Below, piece by piece: positions 41,940 to 42,755 of a stretch of 42,755 nt of DNA (position 1 is the first letter of the stretch; each line of letters opens with the position of its first letter). Position numbers and translations under genes: made by a program. Below the pieces are notes generated by a model. It was not told the DNA's origin and ran no database searches. It saw only the letters and a program-made list of their open reading frames with translations. The stretch comes from Methanobacteriota archaeon (GTDB lineage: Archaea > Thermoplasmatota > Thermoplasmata > Thermoplasmatales > GCA-001856825), in the NCBI GenBank assembly GCA_017857235.1, contig JAFMDN010000008.1:1-42755 (forward strand), given 5' to 3'.

Positions 41940-42755
41940 CTCTGTATCTCCTCGAAAAAATATCTGGTATTTTAGTAATTGGGTCATAGGTAATTTTACT
42001 TCTTAAAAATTTTTCAAAGTATACTAATTGGGGAAATCCTAATCCAAAGCCTATAGAAATATAGGATTTGTTGCTGATAAGTCCCACGGGTTCTCCTTCG
42101 ATGTAAATCGTCCTACCAGTAAGATCACCAGTCAGCAATTTTTTAGCAACTCCAATGGTAACAGAATTTTTTAAATACCCGGCAACTGTCGCAAGACCTC
42201 TCTTATCCCTGTGTATCATCCCATTTCCATCAATAATGTTTATTTTATCATTCCTGATTAGATCTAAAATTATTTCTCCTTCTCTCAGGAAAAGGTAATT
42301 TGGTATGTAAGGTGATTTTATCGGTTTTATTTTAAATTCTATTTTTCCATCTACATAATCATAGGCGGCTCCGATTCCAATTCTGTTAATGTAAGATACA
42401 TCAATGATATTAATTTCAGAAAAATCAAGTTTATTTATTAATTCCTCGTCATTCTTTATAATCTTTAAGGAATCTCTGAACTTTAAGAGCGGAAAATCGG
42501 TTCTAAATTCTCTAAATCTAATCTTTTCAAAATTATCTATTTTTCCATTTGATACCTTAATACCTTCGGCCTCCAATCTTTTAAGCTTCTCTTTAACACC
42601 GTTAGGGTGAGTAAATCCTCCAATAGATCCATCCGTTTTAACGACCCTATGACATGGTATATTAATGGGATCATCATTTTCAGAAAGCATCTCACCAACT
42701 GCTCGGGATGCTATTACATCTCCTAGTGCTAAGGCAATATCTCCATAAGTTGTTA
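41920..42755 (-). CDS. O6-alkylguanine-DNA alkyltransferase / endonuclease V fusion (5' end off-window)
   Basis: Partial: the frame runs off the right edge (TYGDIALALGDVIASRAVGE precedes the first in-window methionine). The N-terminal part is the alkyltransferase DNA-binding/active-site domain with the acceptor cysteine in IPCHRVV and the GGFTHPNGVKEKLKRLE follow-on. After a linker comes an endonuclease V domain: NIIDVSYINRIGIG, the YLFLREGEIILDL glutamate and IIDGNGMIHRDKRGLATVAG. One protein thus repairs O6-alkylguanine and nicks DNA at deaminated bases such as inosine. The same architecture was described for a Ferroplasma acidarmanus enzyme with both activities. It is upstream of, and overlaps, truA. 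Confidence 0.92.
   Translation of the reverse strand, partial: TTYGDIALALGDVIASRAVGEMLSENDDPINIPCHRVVKTDGSIGGFTHPNGVKEKLKRLEAEGIKVSNGKIDNFEKIRFREFRTDFPLLKFRDSLKIIKNDEELINKLDFSEINIIDVSYINRIGIGAAYDYVDGKIEFKIKPIKSPYIPNYLFLREGEIILDLIRNDKINIIDGNGMIHRDKRGLATVAGYLKNSVTIGVAKKLLTGDLTGRTIYIEGEPVGLISNKSYISIGFGLGFPQLVYFEKFLRSKITYDPITKIPDIFSRRYRDAILSN

Noticed and set aside
1-42755. CRISPR array, rRNA operon or prophage
   Set aside because: No regularly spaced repeats, no rRNA signatures and no phage structural or integrase genes were seen anywhere in the window.

Overview
The window looks like chromosomal DNA of a wall-less thermoacidophilic euryarchaeon of the order Thermoplasmatales (relatives of Thermoplasma, Ferroplasma, Cuniculiplasma). 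Several things point there together: an HU-type DNA-binding protein (HTa-like) in an otherwise archaeal gene set, a fused O6-alkylguanine-DNA alkyltransferase/endonuclease V of the kind described from Ferroplasma, an archaeosine tRNA-guanine transglycosylase that ends after its catalytic domain, an SDR-type threonine dehydrogenase, and archaeal aIF5B, L7Ae, S28e, L24e and aEF1B. Base composition is AT-rich. Many first genes of transcription units have a TATA box centred about 24-27 nt before the start codon, so their mRNAs should be leaderless; genes inside operons mostly have GGTGAT or GGAGGT ribosome-binding sites.

Layout. 1-106: a GC-rich segment resembling the right end of an IS200/IS605 (tnpB) element, abutting the next gene. 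107-11380: an amine/amino-acid catabolism region with methylmalonate-semialdehyde-type dehydrogenase, two class III aminotransferases, a saccharopine-dehydrogenase-like oxidoreductase, two Opp/Dpp ATPases without permeases, a second aldehyde dehydrogenase, an MFS transporter gene broken by two in-frame stops, and an Lrp/AsnC regulator. 11431-20740: pyruvate kinase with a degenerate phosphohistidine-like tail, an isochorismatase-fold hydrolase, a SixA-like phosphatase, a DrrAB-type ABC exporter with an unknown small first gene, a DUF3311/sodium-solute symporter pair, a LysE-family exporter, HTa and a CoA-binding protein. 20745-28247: an unknown protein and threonine dehydrogenase, divergent from KBL, glutamate formiminotransferase-cyclodeaminase, formate-THF ligase and threonine ammonia-lyase, i.e. 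threonine/glycine/histidine breakdown and one-carbon units. 28248-28439: a structured GC-rich block, a candidate non-coding RNA.

28440-42755: an information-processing region. It holds a QueF-family protein, a membrane-anchored unknown, the L7Ae-S28e-L24e-NDK-aIF5B operon, a zinc-ribbon protein with aEF1B, a 956-residue surface protein with PKD-like domains, ArgRS with a DUF72 gene, an unknown-CBS/zinc-TgtA operon running into a tRNA-Cys gene, TruA, and the alkyltransferase/EndoV fusion, whose 5' end lies beyond the right edge.

I see no CRISPR array, no rRNA and no complete mobile element. The observations I think most deserve a second look are the nonsense-broken MFS gene, the GC-rich RNA candidate, the tgtA stop codon inside the tRNA-Cys gene, the QueF homologue that keeps the NADPH motif but lacks the usual histidine of the F-H-E motif, and a possible L7Ae-binding leader in front of rpl7Ae.
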